A DNA stretch of 52,002 nt from a virus, in the IMG/VR virus record IMGVR_UViG_3300033998_000186, positions 1-52,002 of that record; one strand, 5' to 3'. A program made the translations under genes and the position numbers. Of this stretch, positions 1-9,158 are shown piece after piece. The number at the start of each line of letters is the position of its first letter. Position 1 is the stretch's first letter. The notes under the pieces were generated by a model. That model saw nothing but the letters and a program-made list of their open reading frames with translations, did no database searches and was not told the origin of the DNA.

Positions 1-2
1 CT

Positions 3-203
3 ATAAAAAAAGCCGAAGCAGTAGCAGAAGCAAAACGTGTACAGACAATACTGGAAGCGTCTGAAGAACAATGGCAGGCTGCTGCTTGGTATCTTGAACG
101 TCGATACCCAGATAGATGGGGGAAGAAGGTAAATGTTGATGGCAACTTAGGCGTTCAAATAGTAGATGACATAGAAGATGATGCCGATGATGCCGACAGT
201 TAA
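3..203 (+). CDS. Terminase small subunit, C-terminal part (5' truncated by window)
   Basis: An open frame enters the window and ends at TAA 201-203. The visible 66 residues carry the motif YLERRYPDRWGKK, which closely resembles FMERRYPERWGRH near the end of the second small terminase at 35.3-35.6 kb. This C-terminal signature is typical of small terminases from Bacillota phages. The tail is acidic (repeated Asp/Glu). Small terminase recognises the packaging site and recruits the large subunit. The end overlaps the start of the large-terminase gene by 26 bp in another frame, which fits translational coupling. The N-terminal DNA-binding part lies outside the window. Confidence 0.8.
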   Translation: MKKAEAVAEAKRVQTILEASEEQWQAAAWYLERRYPDRWGKKVNVDGNLGVQIVDDIEDDADDADS

Positions 204-1434
204 ACTTAGCAGGATTATAGCACCTTCATTCTATGATGCCCATAGTGATATAAAGTATAATCGTTATACACACTATTGGCTTAAAGGCGGAAGAGGCAGT
301 ACAAAATCATCGTTTGCAAGTATAGAAATAATACTTGGCATAATGAAAGACCCACAGGCTAATGGCATTGCATTGCGCAAAGTTGGCCTATATTTGAAAG
401 AAAGCGTTTTTGAGCAACTGATATGGGCTATTGATATTTTAGGCGTGAGCAATTATTGGGATATCAAGCTAAATCCGCTGGAGCTAATCTGTATACCCAC
501 AGGCCAAAAGATAATATTCCGTGGAGCTGATAAGCCAAAAAAGATAAAATCGACAAAGCTTAGAAAAGGGTATTTTAAGTATATATGGTATGAAGAGGTT
601 GACGAATTTAACGGTATAGAAGAAATACGGACGATAAATCAGACTCTCATGCGCGGCGGCGAACAATTCACTGTATTTTACACTTACAACCCGCCTAATT
701 CAGTACGAAGCTGGGTAAATGAAGAGGTATCAATTTATAGGCCAGATAGGAAAGTGCATCATAGCACTTATTTGGCTGTTCCTAAGCCGTGGCTAGGGGA
801 ACAGTTTTTTATTGAGGCTGAACATCTTAAAAAGGTGAACGAGAAAGCATATAGACATGAATATCTTGGCGAAATAACCGGTACTGGCGGGGAAATATTT
901 ACGAATGTAACCGCGCGAAGGATAAGCGATGATGAAATAAAATCATTCGACAGGATTAAAAGGGGCCTTGATTTTGGCTATGCAGTAGACCCGGTGCATT
1001 ATGCCGTCAGCCATTTTGACAAAACAAGAAGGCGTCTTTATATATTCTATGAGATTCAAAAGGTTGGAATGAGCAATCGTAAATTAGCAGAGGCAATAAA
1101 ACGAGAAAATATCAGCAATAACGTTATAATAGCTGATAGTGCTGAACCTAAGTCTATAGCTGAGCTCAAGAGTTATGGCATAAACATCAGAGGAGCTAAA
1201 AAGGGACCTGATAGTGTAGAATATGGGATAAAGTTTCTTCAAGATTTGGAAGAGATAATAATTGATTCAGAAAGATGCCCTAATACATTAAGAGAATTTC
1301 TAAATTATGAGCTCGAGAAAGACAACAACGGCAATTTTAAGGCTGAATACCCGGATAAGAACAATCACAGCATTGACGCCATTAGGTATAGCCTTGAAAG
1401 CGAAATAAAAGGGCCTGCCATATCCTTTGATTAA
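178..1434 (+). CDS. terL: Terminase large subunit (module A)
   Basis: This is the packaging motor ATPase and nuclease, 418 residues, the usual length. A Walker A-like loop GGRGSTKS lies at residues 37-44 and a Walker B-like hydrophobic strand ends in the acidic pair EE at about 139-140. The C-terminal RNase H-like nuclease half starts at RGLDFGYAVDPVHYA and contains IIADSAEP and a late Asp in HSIDAIRYS. Several ATGs lie in the first 15 bases (178, 181, 187, 190), so the exact start is uncertain; 190 (MPTVKL) is a good alternative. It overlaps the small terminase and precedes the portal, as in SPP1-like packaging cassettes. It is clearly different from the second large terminase at 35.6 kb. 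Confidence 0.93.
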   Translation: MMPMMPTVKLSRIIAPSFYDAHSDIKYNRYTHYWLKGGRGSTKSSFASIEIILGIMKDPQANGIALRKVGLYLKESVFEQLIWAIDILGVSNYWDIKLNPLELICIPTGQKIIFRGADKPKKIKSTKLRKGYFKYIWYEEVDEFNGIEEIRTINQTLMRGGEQFTVFYTYNPPNSVRSWVNEEVSIYRPDRKVHHSTYLAVPKPWLGEQFFIEAEHLKKVNEKAYRHEYLGEITGTGGEIFTNVTARRISDDEIKSFDRIKRGLDFGYAVDPVHYAVSHFDKTRRRLYIFYEIQKVGMSNRKLAEAIKRENISNNVIIADSAEPKSIAELKSYGINIRGAKKGPDSVEYGIKFLQDLEEIIIDSERCPNTLREFLNYELEKDNNGNFKAEYPDKNNHSIDAIRYSLESEIKGPAISFD

Positions 1435-1448
1435 TAGGAGGTGAGAAC

Positions 1449-2897
1449 ATGACGATAATGGAAGAATTGATACGAAGAATCAAACGTGGCGCTATGACAG
1501 CAATGTCCATGGAAGATATTATCAGGCTGGAGATAACAAACTGGTTATCATCACCCGAAAGAGATTTGATGATAACAGGGCAGAAATATTACTGCGGGGA
1601 CAGCGATATTTTAAACCGTATACGCACGGTTATAGGCGATGGCGGCCAGGAGATTGCAATATCTAATCTTGCAAATAATAAGCTGGTTCACAATTTTGCA
1701 AGAAAGCTGGTTGACCAGAAGATAGGTTATATGCTTAGTAAGCCGTTATCTATCCAGACGAATAATGAGATATATCAGCAGACGTTGAATGAGATACTGG
1801 ATAAATCCTTCTTACGTGTACTGATGAACATAGGCAAAGAGGCGATAAACAAGGGCAAGGCGTGGCTGCACATATATTACGATGCGAATGGCAGGCTAAG
1901 CTTTAAAAAGATACCAAGCGAAGAGATAATACCGCTGTGGCAAGATGCTGCGCATACAGAGTTAGAAGCTGTAATAAGGATATACGATATTGAAGCATAT
2001 GAAGGCACACAAAAAACTATTATCCAGAAAGTGGAGTTTTGGGACGCGAGCGGTGTCCAGAGGTACATTTATGACGGTGGAAACCTGATACCGGATGTAG
2101 AAGCAGGAGAATTTACGAGCCATTTTATTATGATTGACGATGAAGGCAATGAGCAAGGTTATAACTGGGAGCGCATACCGTTTATATGCTTTAAATACAA
2201 TGACGAGGAGATCCCGCTTATAAAATTTGTAAAGTCACTTATAGATGATTATGACAAGCAAGCAAGTGACAACAGCAATAATCTCGAGGACTTGCCTAAT
2301 TCTATATATGTCATAAAGAATTACGACGGCACGGATTTGGGCGAATTCAGGCGCAATCTCTCAGTGTTCAGGGCTGTAAAAGTTACTGATGAAGGCGGCG
2401 TGGATACGCTTTCAATAGACTTTAATGTCGATGCCTTCAAGACGCATATGGACATGCTCAGAAAGGATATATATGAGTTTGGCCGAGGTGTTGATACGCA
2501 GTCGGAAAAGTTCGGCGGTGATAAATCAGGTGTAGCGCTCAAGTTTTTGTATGCTGATCTGGATATGGACTGCAATATCATTGAAACGGAGTTCCAGGCG
2601 TCACTAGAGCAACTCCGGTGGTTCATTGACCGGCATATAGCAAATACAACAGGCCAGGATTTTTCAGATGAAGTGGTAGACTTTATATTCAACCGCGATA
2701 TTATCATCAACGAGACAGATGCTATACAAAACGCTAGGGCAAGCGTAGGGCTTATATCCGATGAAACGATAGTGGCCAATCATCCATGGGTAACAAATGT
2801 TCAGGAAGAGCTTGAGAGGATAGGTAAGGAGCGCCAGGCTGGCATTTATACTTATCAGGAATTTGGCCAAAACAACGCAGAGGCTGATACCGCATGA
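1449..2897 (+). CDS. Portal protein, SPP1 gp6-like (module A)
   Basis: The 482-residue product matches the SPP1 gp6 family in length, position and composition. It contains the helix-rich stem region with DYDKQASDNSNNLEDLPN and the later segment SGVALKFLYADLDMDCN, typical of this family. It forms the dodecameric ring at one capsid vertex through which DNA is packaged and to which the tail docks. A strong GGAGGTGAG site precedes ATG 1449. The stop overlaps the next start by 4 bp (ATGA), so portal and minor head protein are probably co-translated. Confidence 0.92.
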   Translation: MTIMEELIRRIKRGAMTAMSMEDIIRLEITNWLSSPERDLMITGQKYYCGDSDILNRIRTVIGDGGQEIAISNLANNKLVHNFARKLVDQKIGYMLSKPLSIQTNNEIYQQTLNEILDKSFLRVLMNIGKEAINKGKAWLHIYYDANGRLSFKKIPSEEIIPLWQDAAHTELEAVIRIYDIEAYEGTQKTIIQKVEFWDASGVQRYIYDGGNLIPDVEAGEFTSHFIMIDDEGNEQGYNWERIPFICFKYNDEEIPLIKFVKSLIDDYDKQASDNSNNLEDLPNSIYVIKNYDGTDLGEFRRNLSVFRAVKVTDEGGVDTLSIDFNVDAFKTHMDMLRKDIYEFGRGVDTQSEKFGGDKSGVALKFLYADLDMDCNIIETEFQASLEQLRWFIDRHIANTTGQDFSDEVVDFIFNRDIIINETDAIQNARASVGLISDETIVANHPWVTNVQEELERIGKERQAGIYTYQEFGQNNAEADTA

Positions 2898-3922
2898 ATA
2901 ATCAGGAATATTGGCGAAAGCGCAGTGAAGAGATAGCTGCGCTACAGTTCAATAAATCAGATGAATATGCAGCAAAACTCCAGAAAGAGTACGAGAAGGC
3001 TGTAGTTTCAATACAGCGCGATCTGGAAGTTTTCTATGAGCGCTATGCTGAAAATAATGAAATCAGTATGGCCGAGGCAAGAAAATTGCTCAACAGTAAA
3101 GAGCTCAATGAATTTCGCTTAACGGTTGAGGAATTTATTGAGAAAGCTAAAGACAATGCTGACGGGCGATGGACTAAAGAATTAAATAACATCTACTTTA
3201 AGACGCGCATCAGCCGATTAGAAGCTCTCTTAACGCAAATAAGACAGCAGGCGGAGATGGTAGCCGGAAATACTTATAAAAGCACGACGGCCCTGCTGCA
3301 AGATGTTTATACGGATACTTATTACAGAACGCTGTTTGAGGTGCAAAAAGGAACAGGCATCGGCGTGTCTTTCGCTAAAGTGAATGACAAAGCATTAAGT
3401 AAGGTTTTGCAGACAAGATGGATTGGCGAAAATTACAGCGAACGCATATGGGGGAACCGAGATAAGCTGGTTTACGAACTTCAAACAAAACTGTCACAGT
3501 CATTCATACGTGGAGACAGCGTAGATCGCGCGGCTAAAGCATTGGCGGAGAGAATGAATGTGTCATATTCGAATGCTGCCCGGATTGTAAATACCGAAAG
3601 CAGTTTTATAGCGCATCAAGCCACAGCAGATAGTTATGAAGCAAGCGGCATAATCAAGCAATATGAATATTTGGCCACGTTGGATAACAGGACAAGCGAA
3701 ATTTGCAGGAGCATGGATGGCAAAGTATTTAATTTGAGCGATAAACAGGTAGGCATAAATTGGCCGCCGCTTCACCCAAATTGCAGGTCAACAACAGTCC
3801 CATACTTTGGGGACGAGGAAGATATAGGCGAGCGCATTGCCAGAGATGCTTCAGGCAAAACATATTATGTACCGGGGAATATGACATATGAACGATGGTA
3901 TGACAAATATGTGACGAAGTAA
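2894..3922 (+). CDS. Minor head protein, MuF/SPP1 gp7-like (module A)
   Basis: The 342-residue protein has a long helical N-terminal half and a C-terminal MuF-type domain. That domain shows the family signature NTESSFIAHQAT, then TLDNRTSEICRSMDGKVF, and ends with LHPNCRSTTVPYF. Such proteins bind the portal and enter the prohead in low copy; some are ejected with the DNA. Length and ending are those of the plain family, unlike the much longer metallopeptidase fusion at 38.4 kb. It is coupled to the portal by an ATGA overlap. Confidence 0.9.
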   Translation: MNNQEYWRKRSEEIAALQFNKSDEYAAKLQKEYEKAVVSIQRDLEVFYERYAENNEISMAEARKLLNSKELNEFRLTVEEFIEKAKDNADGRWTKELNNIYFKTRISRLEALLTQIRQQAEMVAGNTYKSTTALLQDVYTDTYYRTLFEVQKGTGIGVSFAKVNDKALSKVLQTRWIGENYSERIWGNRDKLVYELQTKLSQSFIRGDSVDRAAKALAERMNVSYSNAARIVNTESSFIAHQATADSYEASGIIKQYEYLATLDNRTSEICRSMDGKVFNLSDKQVGINWPPLHPNCRSTTVPYFGDEEDIGERIARDASGKTYYVPGNMTYERWYDKYVTK

Positions 3923-4015
3923 AAACGCCGTTTTGGTATTGTCGGCGTAAAACAACAAGACATCACCGGACGCGACCGGGATAAAAAAGCGAAGATGAAA
4001 GGAGATAATCAAGTT
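3923..4015 (+). other. Short intergenic stretch with GC stem before the scaffold gene
   Basis: Directly after the minor-head stop the sequence ACGCCG...CGGCGT can form a short stem-loop, followed by a second weak pairing CCGG/CCGG. There is no T-run, so it does not look like a terminator. It may be an mRNA stability or pausing element between head genes. This is inference from pairing only. Confidence 0.3.
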
Positions 4016-4594
4016 ATGGATTTTAAGAAATTATTGGCAGATAAAGGGTTGACCGAGGAACAAATTAACGACATAGTAAAAGCTCTGGAAGAACAGGGTT
4101 ATATACCTAAACATCGTTTTGATGAGGTTAACGAAGCTAAAAAATCATTGGAAGAACAGATCGCCGAGAGAGACAAGCAGCTTGCCGAGCTTAAAAAAGC
4201 GGTCGGAGATAATGAGGCTTTAAAACAGCAGATAGAAAAGCTGCAAAGCGAGAACAAAACAAAAGATGTTGAATATCAGGCTAAACTGAAAGACATGGCC
4301 GTAACTACCGCTATTAAATTAGCTGTTGCAGCAGACGCCCATGATCCAGATTTAATCACGACATTGCTTGATAAAAACAAGATTGAGCTTGATGATAAGG
4401 GCAATATTAAAGCGGGTCTTGACGAACAGCTTAAAGCTTTGCGGGAAAGCAAGGCTTTTTTGTTTAAGCAAAAAGAACCAGAGGTAAAACAACCTTCATT
4501 TAAAGGGATAGCGCCGGCTGATGGTAAAGATTCAGTACCTCTTGGTGAAACAGAACAGGTTGCAAAAACAATAAGAGAAAACTTAGGATTTTAA
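4016..4594 (+). CDS. Scaffold protein, coiled-coil (module A)
   Basis: This is a 192-residue, highly charged protein with a long predicted coiled coil (about residues 35-85, rich in E, K and Q) and a short basic/hydrophobic C-terminus before KTIRENLGF. It lies immediately upstream of the capsid gene. This is the profile of phage GP20/DUF4355-type scaffolds, which direct capsid assembly and leave the head. ATG 4016 is chosen because AAAGGAGAT lies 9 bases upstream; an in-frame ATG at 3995 has no comparable site. Confidence 0.82.
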   Translation: MDFKKLLADKGLTEEQINDIVKALEEQGYIPKHRFDEVNEAKKSLEEQIAERDKQLAELKKAVGDNEALKQQIEKLQSENKTKDVEYQAKLKDMAVTTAIKLAVAADAHDPDLITTLLDKNKIELDDKGNIKAGLDEQLKALRESKAFLFKQKEPEVKQPSFKGIAPADGKDSVPLGETEQVAKTIRENLGF

Positions 4595-4611
4595 AGAAAG
4601 GATGTTGAATA

Positions 4612-5535
4612 ATGGCTAATATATTAGAATATGCAAAACTATTTCAGCAGCAATTAGATGAACAAGTAGTGGCTCAGGCCACATCTGGATGGATGGAAGC
4701 AAATGCTGGCCTTGTCAGATACAATGGCGGCAATGAGGTAAAGATACCGGTCATTAGTATGGATGGTTTGGGAGATTATGATAGGAATAACGGATTTGTT
4801 GAAGGCGCCGTTAACCTGACATATGAAACAAAGACCTTGACCCAGGACCGCGGCAGGACTTTCATGCTTGACAGGATGGATGTCGACGAGACCAACTTCG
4901 TAGCCACAGCAGCTAATGTTATGGGCGAGTTTCAGAGGACTAAGGTTATACCCGAGATAGACGCTTACAGATACAGCAAAATAGCAACAGATGCAATTGC
5001 GAAAAGCGCTGCCAGCGGCGGATATACTCCGGCTGCGAGCGATATACTGACTAAGTTAAAGGCTGACATATACAGTATATATGACGTTGCTGGAGAAGTC
5101 CCGCTTGTTATAATAATGAGCATGACCGTAGCTGCTATATTAGAAAACTCTACAGAACTTTCTAAGCAGCTTAGCGTCATAGACTTTACCCAAGGGCAAG
5201 TTAAGACTTCTGTTCGTGGAATAGATAATAATCCTATAATCAAGGTTCCGTCAACGAGAATGAAAACAAAATATGTATTCTATGATGGCAAGACAAGCGG
5301 CCAAGAAGCAGGCGGATTTACACCGGATGCCACAGCAAAGAATATAAACTGGATCATAATGCCGAGAACTGCGCCTATAGCCGTATCCAAGACTGACAAC
5401 ATAAGGATATTTGAGCCTAATCTGAATCAAAAGGCTGATGCGTGGAAGATCGATTACCGCAAATATCATGACCTCTGGATAAAGGATAACCAATTTGCCG
5501 CAATAAAAGTAAATATCAAAGAAGCATTGGCATAG
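4612..5535 (+). CDS. Major capsid protein (module A)
   Basis: The 307-residue product follows the scaffold and precedes the connector genes, the capsid position. It begins MANILEYAKLFQQQLDEQ and has an extended-loop-like region (NGFVEGAVNLTYETKTLTQD) followed by TFMLDRMDVDETNF, typical of HK97-fold coats from Bacillota contractile-tailed phages. No protease gene lies nearby, so maturation probably involves scaffold loss without a dedicated prohead protease. Fold assignment rests on context and pattern. Confidence 0.88.
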   Translation: MANILEYAKLFQQQLDEQVVAQATSGWMEANAGLVRYNGGNEVKIPVISMDGLGDYDRNNGFVEGAVNLTYETKTLTQDRGRTFMLDRMDVDETNFVATAANVMGEFQRTKVIPEIDAYRYSKIATDAIAKSAASGGYTPAASDILTKLKADIYSIYDVAGEVPLVIIMSMTVAAILENSTELSKQLSVIDFTQGQVKTSVRGIDNNPIIKVPSTRMKTKYVFYDGKTSGQEAGGFTPDATAKNINWIIMPRTAPIAVSKTDNIRIFEPNLNQKADAWKIDYRKYHDLWIKDNQFAAIKVNIKEALA

Positions 5536-5548
5536 GCGGTGATGCTGC

Positions 5549-5719
5549 ATGTTTAAGCTTGAAAACGGCAATGTTGTAAAAATAGTGGCGACTGAGCAGG
5601 AGAAAAACAAGCTGATATCAAAGGGTTTTATAGAAGTGCCACCCGATGATGAAACCGGAGGTGGGCGAAGTGGAAAGGTTAGAAAAGCTAAAGCTGATAC
5701 TGGGGATAGAGGGCATTGA
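5549..5719 (+). CDS. Small phage protein between capsid and connector
   Basis: An ATG at 5549 preceded by GGCGGTGATG opens a 56-codon frame starting MFKLENGNVVKIVATEQEKNK. Small proteins of this kind, often with the phrase ISKGFIEV, commonly sit between capsid and connector genes in Bacillota phages. It overlaps the following connector gene by 50 bp in another frame. No function is assigned. The N-terminal half looks conserved; the Arg/Lys-rich tail (GGGRSGKVRKAKAD) may be an effect of the overlap. Confidence 0.6.
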   Translation: MFKLENGNVVKIVATEQEKNKLISKGFIEVPPDDETGGGRSGKVRKAKADTGDRGH

Positions 5720-5969
5720 CCAAGATGCCCTCTTGTCATATCTGCTGCAAACGACAGAAAGCTTTATATTGAATTATTGCAACATAGGTGCCTTGCCTGC
5801 CGAGCTTGAAGACGCATTGGTTGAGATGGCAGCTGATAAATATAAAATGCAGGATGGGGTATCAGATATTAAGATAGGTGACACATCTATAAGCTATGCT
5901 GATGCAAGCGATATAAGCCCAGAGTATAAGGTCCAGCTCAACCGTTTCAGGAGGCTCAAATTAATATGA
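5670..5969 (+). CDS. Head-tail connector, gp6/gp15-like adaptor (module A)
   Basis: From GTG 5670 the product is about 99 residues (MERLEKLKLILGIEG). Helical segments LLSYLLQTTESFILNYCN and LEDALVEMAADKYK are characteristic of the gp6-like adaptor that binds below the portal. GTG 5670 is preferred because GGAGGTG lies 6 bases upstream; an in-frame ATG at 5646 would give a longer N-terminus with no good site. It overlaps the next gene by 4 bp. Confidence 0.82.
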   Translation: MERLEKLKLILGIEGIDQDALLSYLLQTTESFILNYCNIGALPAELEDALVEMAADKYKMQDGVSDIKIGDTSISYADASDISPEYKVQLNRFRRLKLI

Positions 5970-6319
5970 TGAATAGACATAGGCAGGCCATAGAAAAGAT
6001 GTATATTGATGTTGCTACCATCATGCGGCTTGTGGAAACAGAAACTGACTGGGGCGAAACAAGGCTGACAGAAGAAGAAGTATATAGCGCCGCGCCATGC
6101 CGGATATCACAAAAAGCATTAGGCACGAACGGACAAACTGAGACGGTAAACCAGATTGCTTATGAGACAAAGCTGTTTATAGCACCAGATATAGACATCA
6201 AACAAGGCGATGTAGTTCAAGTCACAAGGCAAGGCAACACCAGAGTATATACAGCAGGTGAACCGTTCATCTATCCGACGCATCAGGAGGTAAGCTTGCA
6301 ACGGAAGGATAATGCATGA
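5966..6319 (+). CDS. Head closure / head-tail joining protein (module A)
   Basis: The 117-residue product has the order expected for the stopper (closure) protein: TRLTEEEVYSAAPCRISQK, then KLFIAPDIDIKQGDVVQVTR, a small beta-barrel pattern. It closes the DNA channel after packaging and presents the tail-docking face. It sits between the adaptor and the gp10-like gene with ATGA overlaps on both sides. Confidence 0.78.
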   Translation: MMNRHRQAIEKMYIDVATIMRLVETETDWGETRLTEEEVYSAAPCRISQKALGTNGQTETVNQIAYETKLFIAPDIDIKQGDVVQVTRQGNTRVYTAGEPFIYPTHQEVSLQRKDNA

Positions 6320-6762
6320 TGGCCAAATGGGGAAAGTTTGATTTTAGCGAATTTGAAGCTTTTGTCGACAGATTCCAAAAGGCATTGGACAACCAGACAA
6401 TAGACAGGTTTATACGTGATTTTCTCTTGGAAATGGCTTTTAGAGGTGGGCGCAAGATAAAAAAGAGAACCCCAGTGGGCGTATATCCTGCGGGTTCAGG
6501 AAGGACGGGTGGTAATTTAAGGCGCAATTGGCGAGTTGGAAATGTTGAAAAGCATGGCGATGCCTATGTAGTGGAAATATACAATAATACAGAATATGCG
6601 AGCTTCGTGGAGTATGGCCACAGAGCCGGTAAGAACTCGGTAAAATGGGTGGAAGGGCGTTTTATGATGACCATATCAATGCAGGAGATTGAGCGTGAGC
6701 TGCCCAGGTATCTGGATAAGCGAATGGCCGAACTGCTCAATAATATTATGAACGGGCGGTGA
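6316..6762 (+). CDS. HK97 gp10-like neck/tail completion protein (module A)
   Basis: The 148-residue protein contains the gp10-like pattern KKRTPVGVYPAG...GGNLRRNWRVG followed by NNTEYASFVEYGHRAG. That is the diagnostic VDTGxLR...YA..VEYGH arrangement of the family. It probably acts at the head-tail junction. It overlaps its upstream neighbour by 4 bp. Confidence 0.85.
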   Translation: MMAKWGKFDFSEFEAFVDRFQKALDNQTIDRFIRDFLLEMAFRGGRKIKKRTPVGVYPAGSGRTGGNLRRNWRVGNVEKHGDAYVVEIYNNTEYASFVEYGHRAGKNSVKWVEGRFMMTISMQEIERELPRYLDKRMAELLNNIMNGR

Positions 6763-6766
6763 GATA

Positions 6767-7189
6767 GTGACAATCAATGATGTGATTCATGGTATTATGG
6801 CTGCGCTAAAACAGCATTTCCCGAATATAAAGATATATGGCGAAGAAATCCAAGAAGGGTTTCAAGCACCATGTTTCTTCGTGAAAGTATTTCCAGTAAG
6901 CCATATGCGCGAACGAGGAAGGCGCTATTTGCGTTCTCATGCAGTTGACATTCATTATTTCCCAGCCACAACTTACGCTAACAATGAAATGCATGATATG
7001 GCCGAAAAATTGTATGAGGCTATGGAATATGTTGCAGTTAATGGGCAGATATGCCGCGCTACTGAGATGAATCATGAGATTATCGATGGCGTGCTCCATT
7101 TTTATGCTCAATACAATTTTCATATGATGCGTGAGGCCGAGGAAGAACCGGTGATGCAAGATTTAACACAGGAGGGATATGTTAAATGA
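6767..7189 (+). CDS. Tail terminator-like protein, DUF6838-type (module A)
   Basis: A GTG start (6767, after GCGGTGAGATA) gives 140 residues: an N-terminal helix, IKIYGEEIQEGFQAPCFFVKV, and later YLRSHAVDIHYFP. This matches DUF6838-type proteins found just before the sheath gene in XkdK-type phages, where a tail terminator or joining role is expected. The stop overlaps the next small gene by 4 bp. The role comes from position; the family call is from recognition only. Confidence 0.7.
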   Translation: MTINDVIHGIMAALKQHFPNIKIYGEEIQEGFQAPCFFVKVFPVSHMRERGRRYLRSHAVDIHYFPATTYANNEMHDMAEKLYEAMEYVAVNGQICRATEMNHEIIDGVLHFYAQYNFHMMREAEEEPVMQDLTQEGYVK

Positions 7190-7356
7190 GCAAAGAAGAC
7201 AATATTAATGCTTATACCAAGGAACAGCTATTGCAGTCAAAACAATTCACAGAAATAGAAAAAGATGCGTTGCGAGTTTTATTAAACGGTACCACTTATA
7301 CAATAGACGAAGCAAAGAAAATATTAGATGAATTTAAAAACAGGAAGGTGGAATAA
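7186..7356 (+). CDS. Small protein preceding the tail sheath gene
   Basis: ATG 7186, with GGAGGGATATG upstream and ATGA coupling to the previous gene, opens 56 codons (MSKEDNINAYTKEQLLQSK) and stops 3 bases before the sheath start. It is helical and charged with no known motif. A small gene in this slot is usual in contractile-tail Bacillota phages, but its function is unknown. Confidence 0.65.
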   Translation: MSKEDNINAYTKEQLLQSKQFTEIEKDALRVLLNGTTYTIDEAKKILDEFKNRKVE

Positions 7357-7359
7357 AGA

Positions 7360-8667
7360 ATGGCAGCTGGAACATGGCTTACTCAAAATAAGGTTAGGCC
7401 AGGTGTGTATATTAATTTTGAAAGCGTTGCTAAACCGCTTGGCTCTTTAGGAGACAGAGGCGTTGTAACCATGCCGCTATTGCTATCATGGGGGCCTCCA
7501 AAGCAAATTATAAAGATTGAAGCTGGAGCAGATACATTCGATGTGCTCGGGTATGGCATAAATGATCTGCTATTGGTGCGCGAAGCGTTAAAAAAAGCAA
7601 AAACGCTGCTGTTATACAGATTGAATACAGGGACTAAAGCGTCTGCTACCATTGGAACGCTGACCGCTACTGCTAAGTATGGCGGAATAAGAGGCAATGA
7701 TATAAGCATAACGATACAGGTCAACGTAGATGATCCTGCAAAATATGATATAAAGACGCTAGTAGATGGTAATGAAGTTGATGCTCAAACAGTATCAGCT
7801 ATATCAGGTTTGCAGGACAATGATTGGGTAGTGTTTTCCGGTACGGGCAGTCTGGAAGCTGCCGCAGGCGTACCATTGCAAGGCGGCGCTGACGGCACTG
7901 TTAGCAATCAAGATTATATGGACTATCTTGCCGCGATTGAAGTACAGGATTTTAACACAATGGCTTTGCCTTCGGACGACGCTTCGTCAAAATCGCTTAT
8001 AGCTGCTTTTATAAAACGCGTGCGAGATGAGGGTAAAAAGGTTCAAGCTGTATTAGCTAATTATCCTACAGCTGATTATGAAGGCGTAATAAGCGTTAAA
8101 AACGGCGTGCTGCTGAGCGATGGCACAGTAGTAAATGCTACGCAAGCTACTGCATGGGTAGCAGGCGCTACTGCCGGAGCAAATGTAAACGAGTCGTTAA
8201 CGTATCAGGCATATGATGATGCTATAGACGTAGATGTTCGTTACACCAATACGCAGATAATTGATGCGCTAACCAACGGCGAGCTGGTGTTCGTGCCTTT
8301 AAACGGCAAGGCTGTAATAGAGCAGGATATAAATACCTTTACGAGCTATACATCCGAGAAAGGCAAGCAATTCAGCAAGAATCGTGTTGTAAGGCTGCTT
8401 GACGGTATAGCAACGGACTTTAGGCGTATATTTGAAACTTATTATATCGGCAAAATCAATAATAACGACGATGGACGCAATATCTTTAAGAATGAGTGCG
8501 TTAACTACTTGACGATGTTGCAAAACATTAGCGCGATACAAAACTTCGATTCGCAAAGCGATATAACTGTATCTCAGGGCGACGAAGCGGACAGCGTTGT
8601 AGTGGATTTGCTGATACAGCCTGTAGACAGCATAGAGAAGATATACTTTACTATAAGAATAGAGTGA
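7360..8667 (+). CDS. Contractile tail sheath protein, XkdK-like
   Basis: This is a 435-residue sheath subunit. The N-terminus VRPGVYINFESV is the sheath strand-swap arm, and the C-terminal region NNDDGRNIFKNECVNYL plus the beta-rich end VDSIEKIYFTIRIE is typical of XkdK/PBSX sheaths. Sheath subunits contract around the tube to drive it through the envelope, so this gene defines module A as myovirus-type. It is followed by the tube gene, the universal order. Confidence 0.95.
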   Translation: MAAGTWLTQNKVRPGVYINFESVAKPLGSLGDRGVVTMPLLLSWGPPKQIIKIEAGADTFDVLGYGINDLLLVREALKKAKTLLLYRLNTGTKASATIGTLTATAKYGGIRGNDISITIQVNVDDPAKYDIKTLVDGNEVDAQTVSAISGLQDNDWVVFSGTGSLEAAAGVPLQGGADGTVSNQDYMDYLAAIEVQDFNTMALPSDDASSKSLIAAFIKRVRDEGKKVQAVLANYPTADYEGVISVKNGVLLSDGTVVNATQATAWVAGATAGANVNESLTYQAYDDAIDVDVRYTNTQIIDALTNGELVFVPLNGKAVIEQDINTFTSYTSEKGKQFSKNRVVRLLDGIATDFRRIFETYYIGKINNNDDGRNIFKNECVNYLTMLQNISAIQNFDSQSDITVSQGDEADSVVVDLLIQPVDSIEKIYFTIRIE

Positions 8668-8677
8668 GGTGTGATAA

Positions 8678-9142
8678 ATGGCATTTTTAAAAGCTGGAGA
8701 TACGATTTCAGGGCAGGAAGGCAGAGCCTATGCTACTATCAACGGTCAAGTTGAGGAAATGTTTTATATTAAGACATTGGAAGCCAAAATAGAGAAAGAG
8801 AAATCCGAAATAAAGACTATAGGCCGTCGAGGCACTCAGCATAAGACAACCGGTTGGAGCGGGTCCGGGAGCATGACAATATATTATGTGACGTCTTTAT
8901 TCAGGCAGCTTATGCTCGACTATATAAGAACCGGCAAAGACACATACTTTGACATAACCGTAGTAAATGATGATCCGACATCGACTATAGGCAAACAGAC
9001 AGTCGCATTAAAAAGTGTGAACCTCGACAGCACAATAATGGCTAAACTGGATATAGACAGTGATTCTATGGATGAGGATATAGACTTCACTTTTGACGAT
9101 ATCGATATACTAGATAAATTCGGAAAACCAGTATTGGGATAA
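8678..9142 (+). CDS. Tail tube protein, XkdM-like
   Basis: The 154-residue protein starts FLKAGDTISGQEGRAYATIN, the XkdM-like N-terminus, and has beta-rich repeats ending in DIDFTFDDIDILDKFGKP. It builds the inner tube within the sheath. GAGGTG precedes ATG 8678. Order, length and sequence pattern all fit. Confidence 0.93.
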   Translation: MAFLKAGDTISGQEGRAYATINGQVEEMFYIKTLEAKIEKEKSEIKTIGRRGTQHKTTGWSGSGSMTIYYVTSLFRQLMLDYIRTGKDTYFDITVVNDDPTSTIGKQTVALKSVNLDSTIMAKLDIDSDSMDEDIDFTFDDIDILDKFGKPVLG

Positions 9143-9158
9143 GAAAGAGGGATGATGG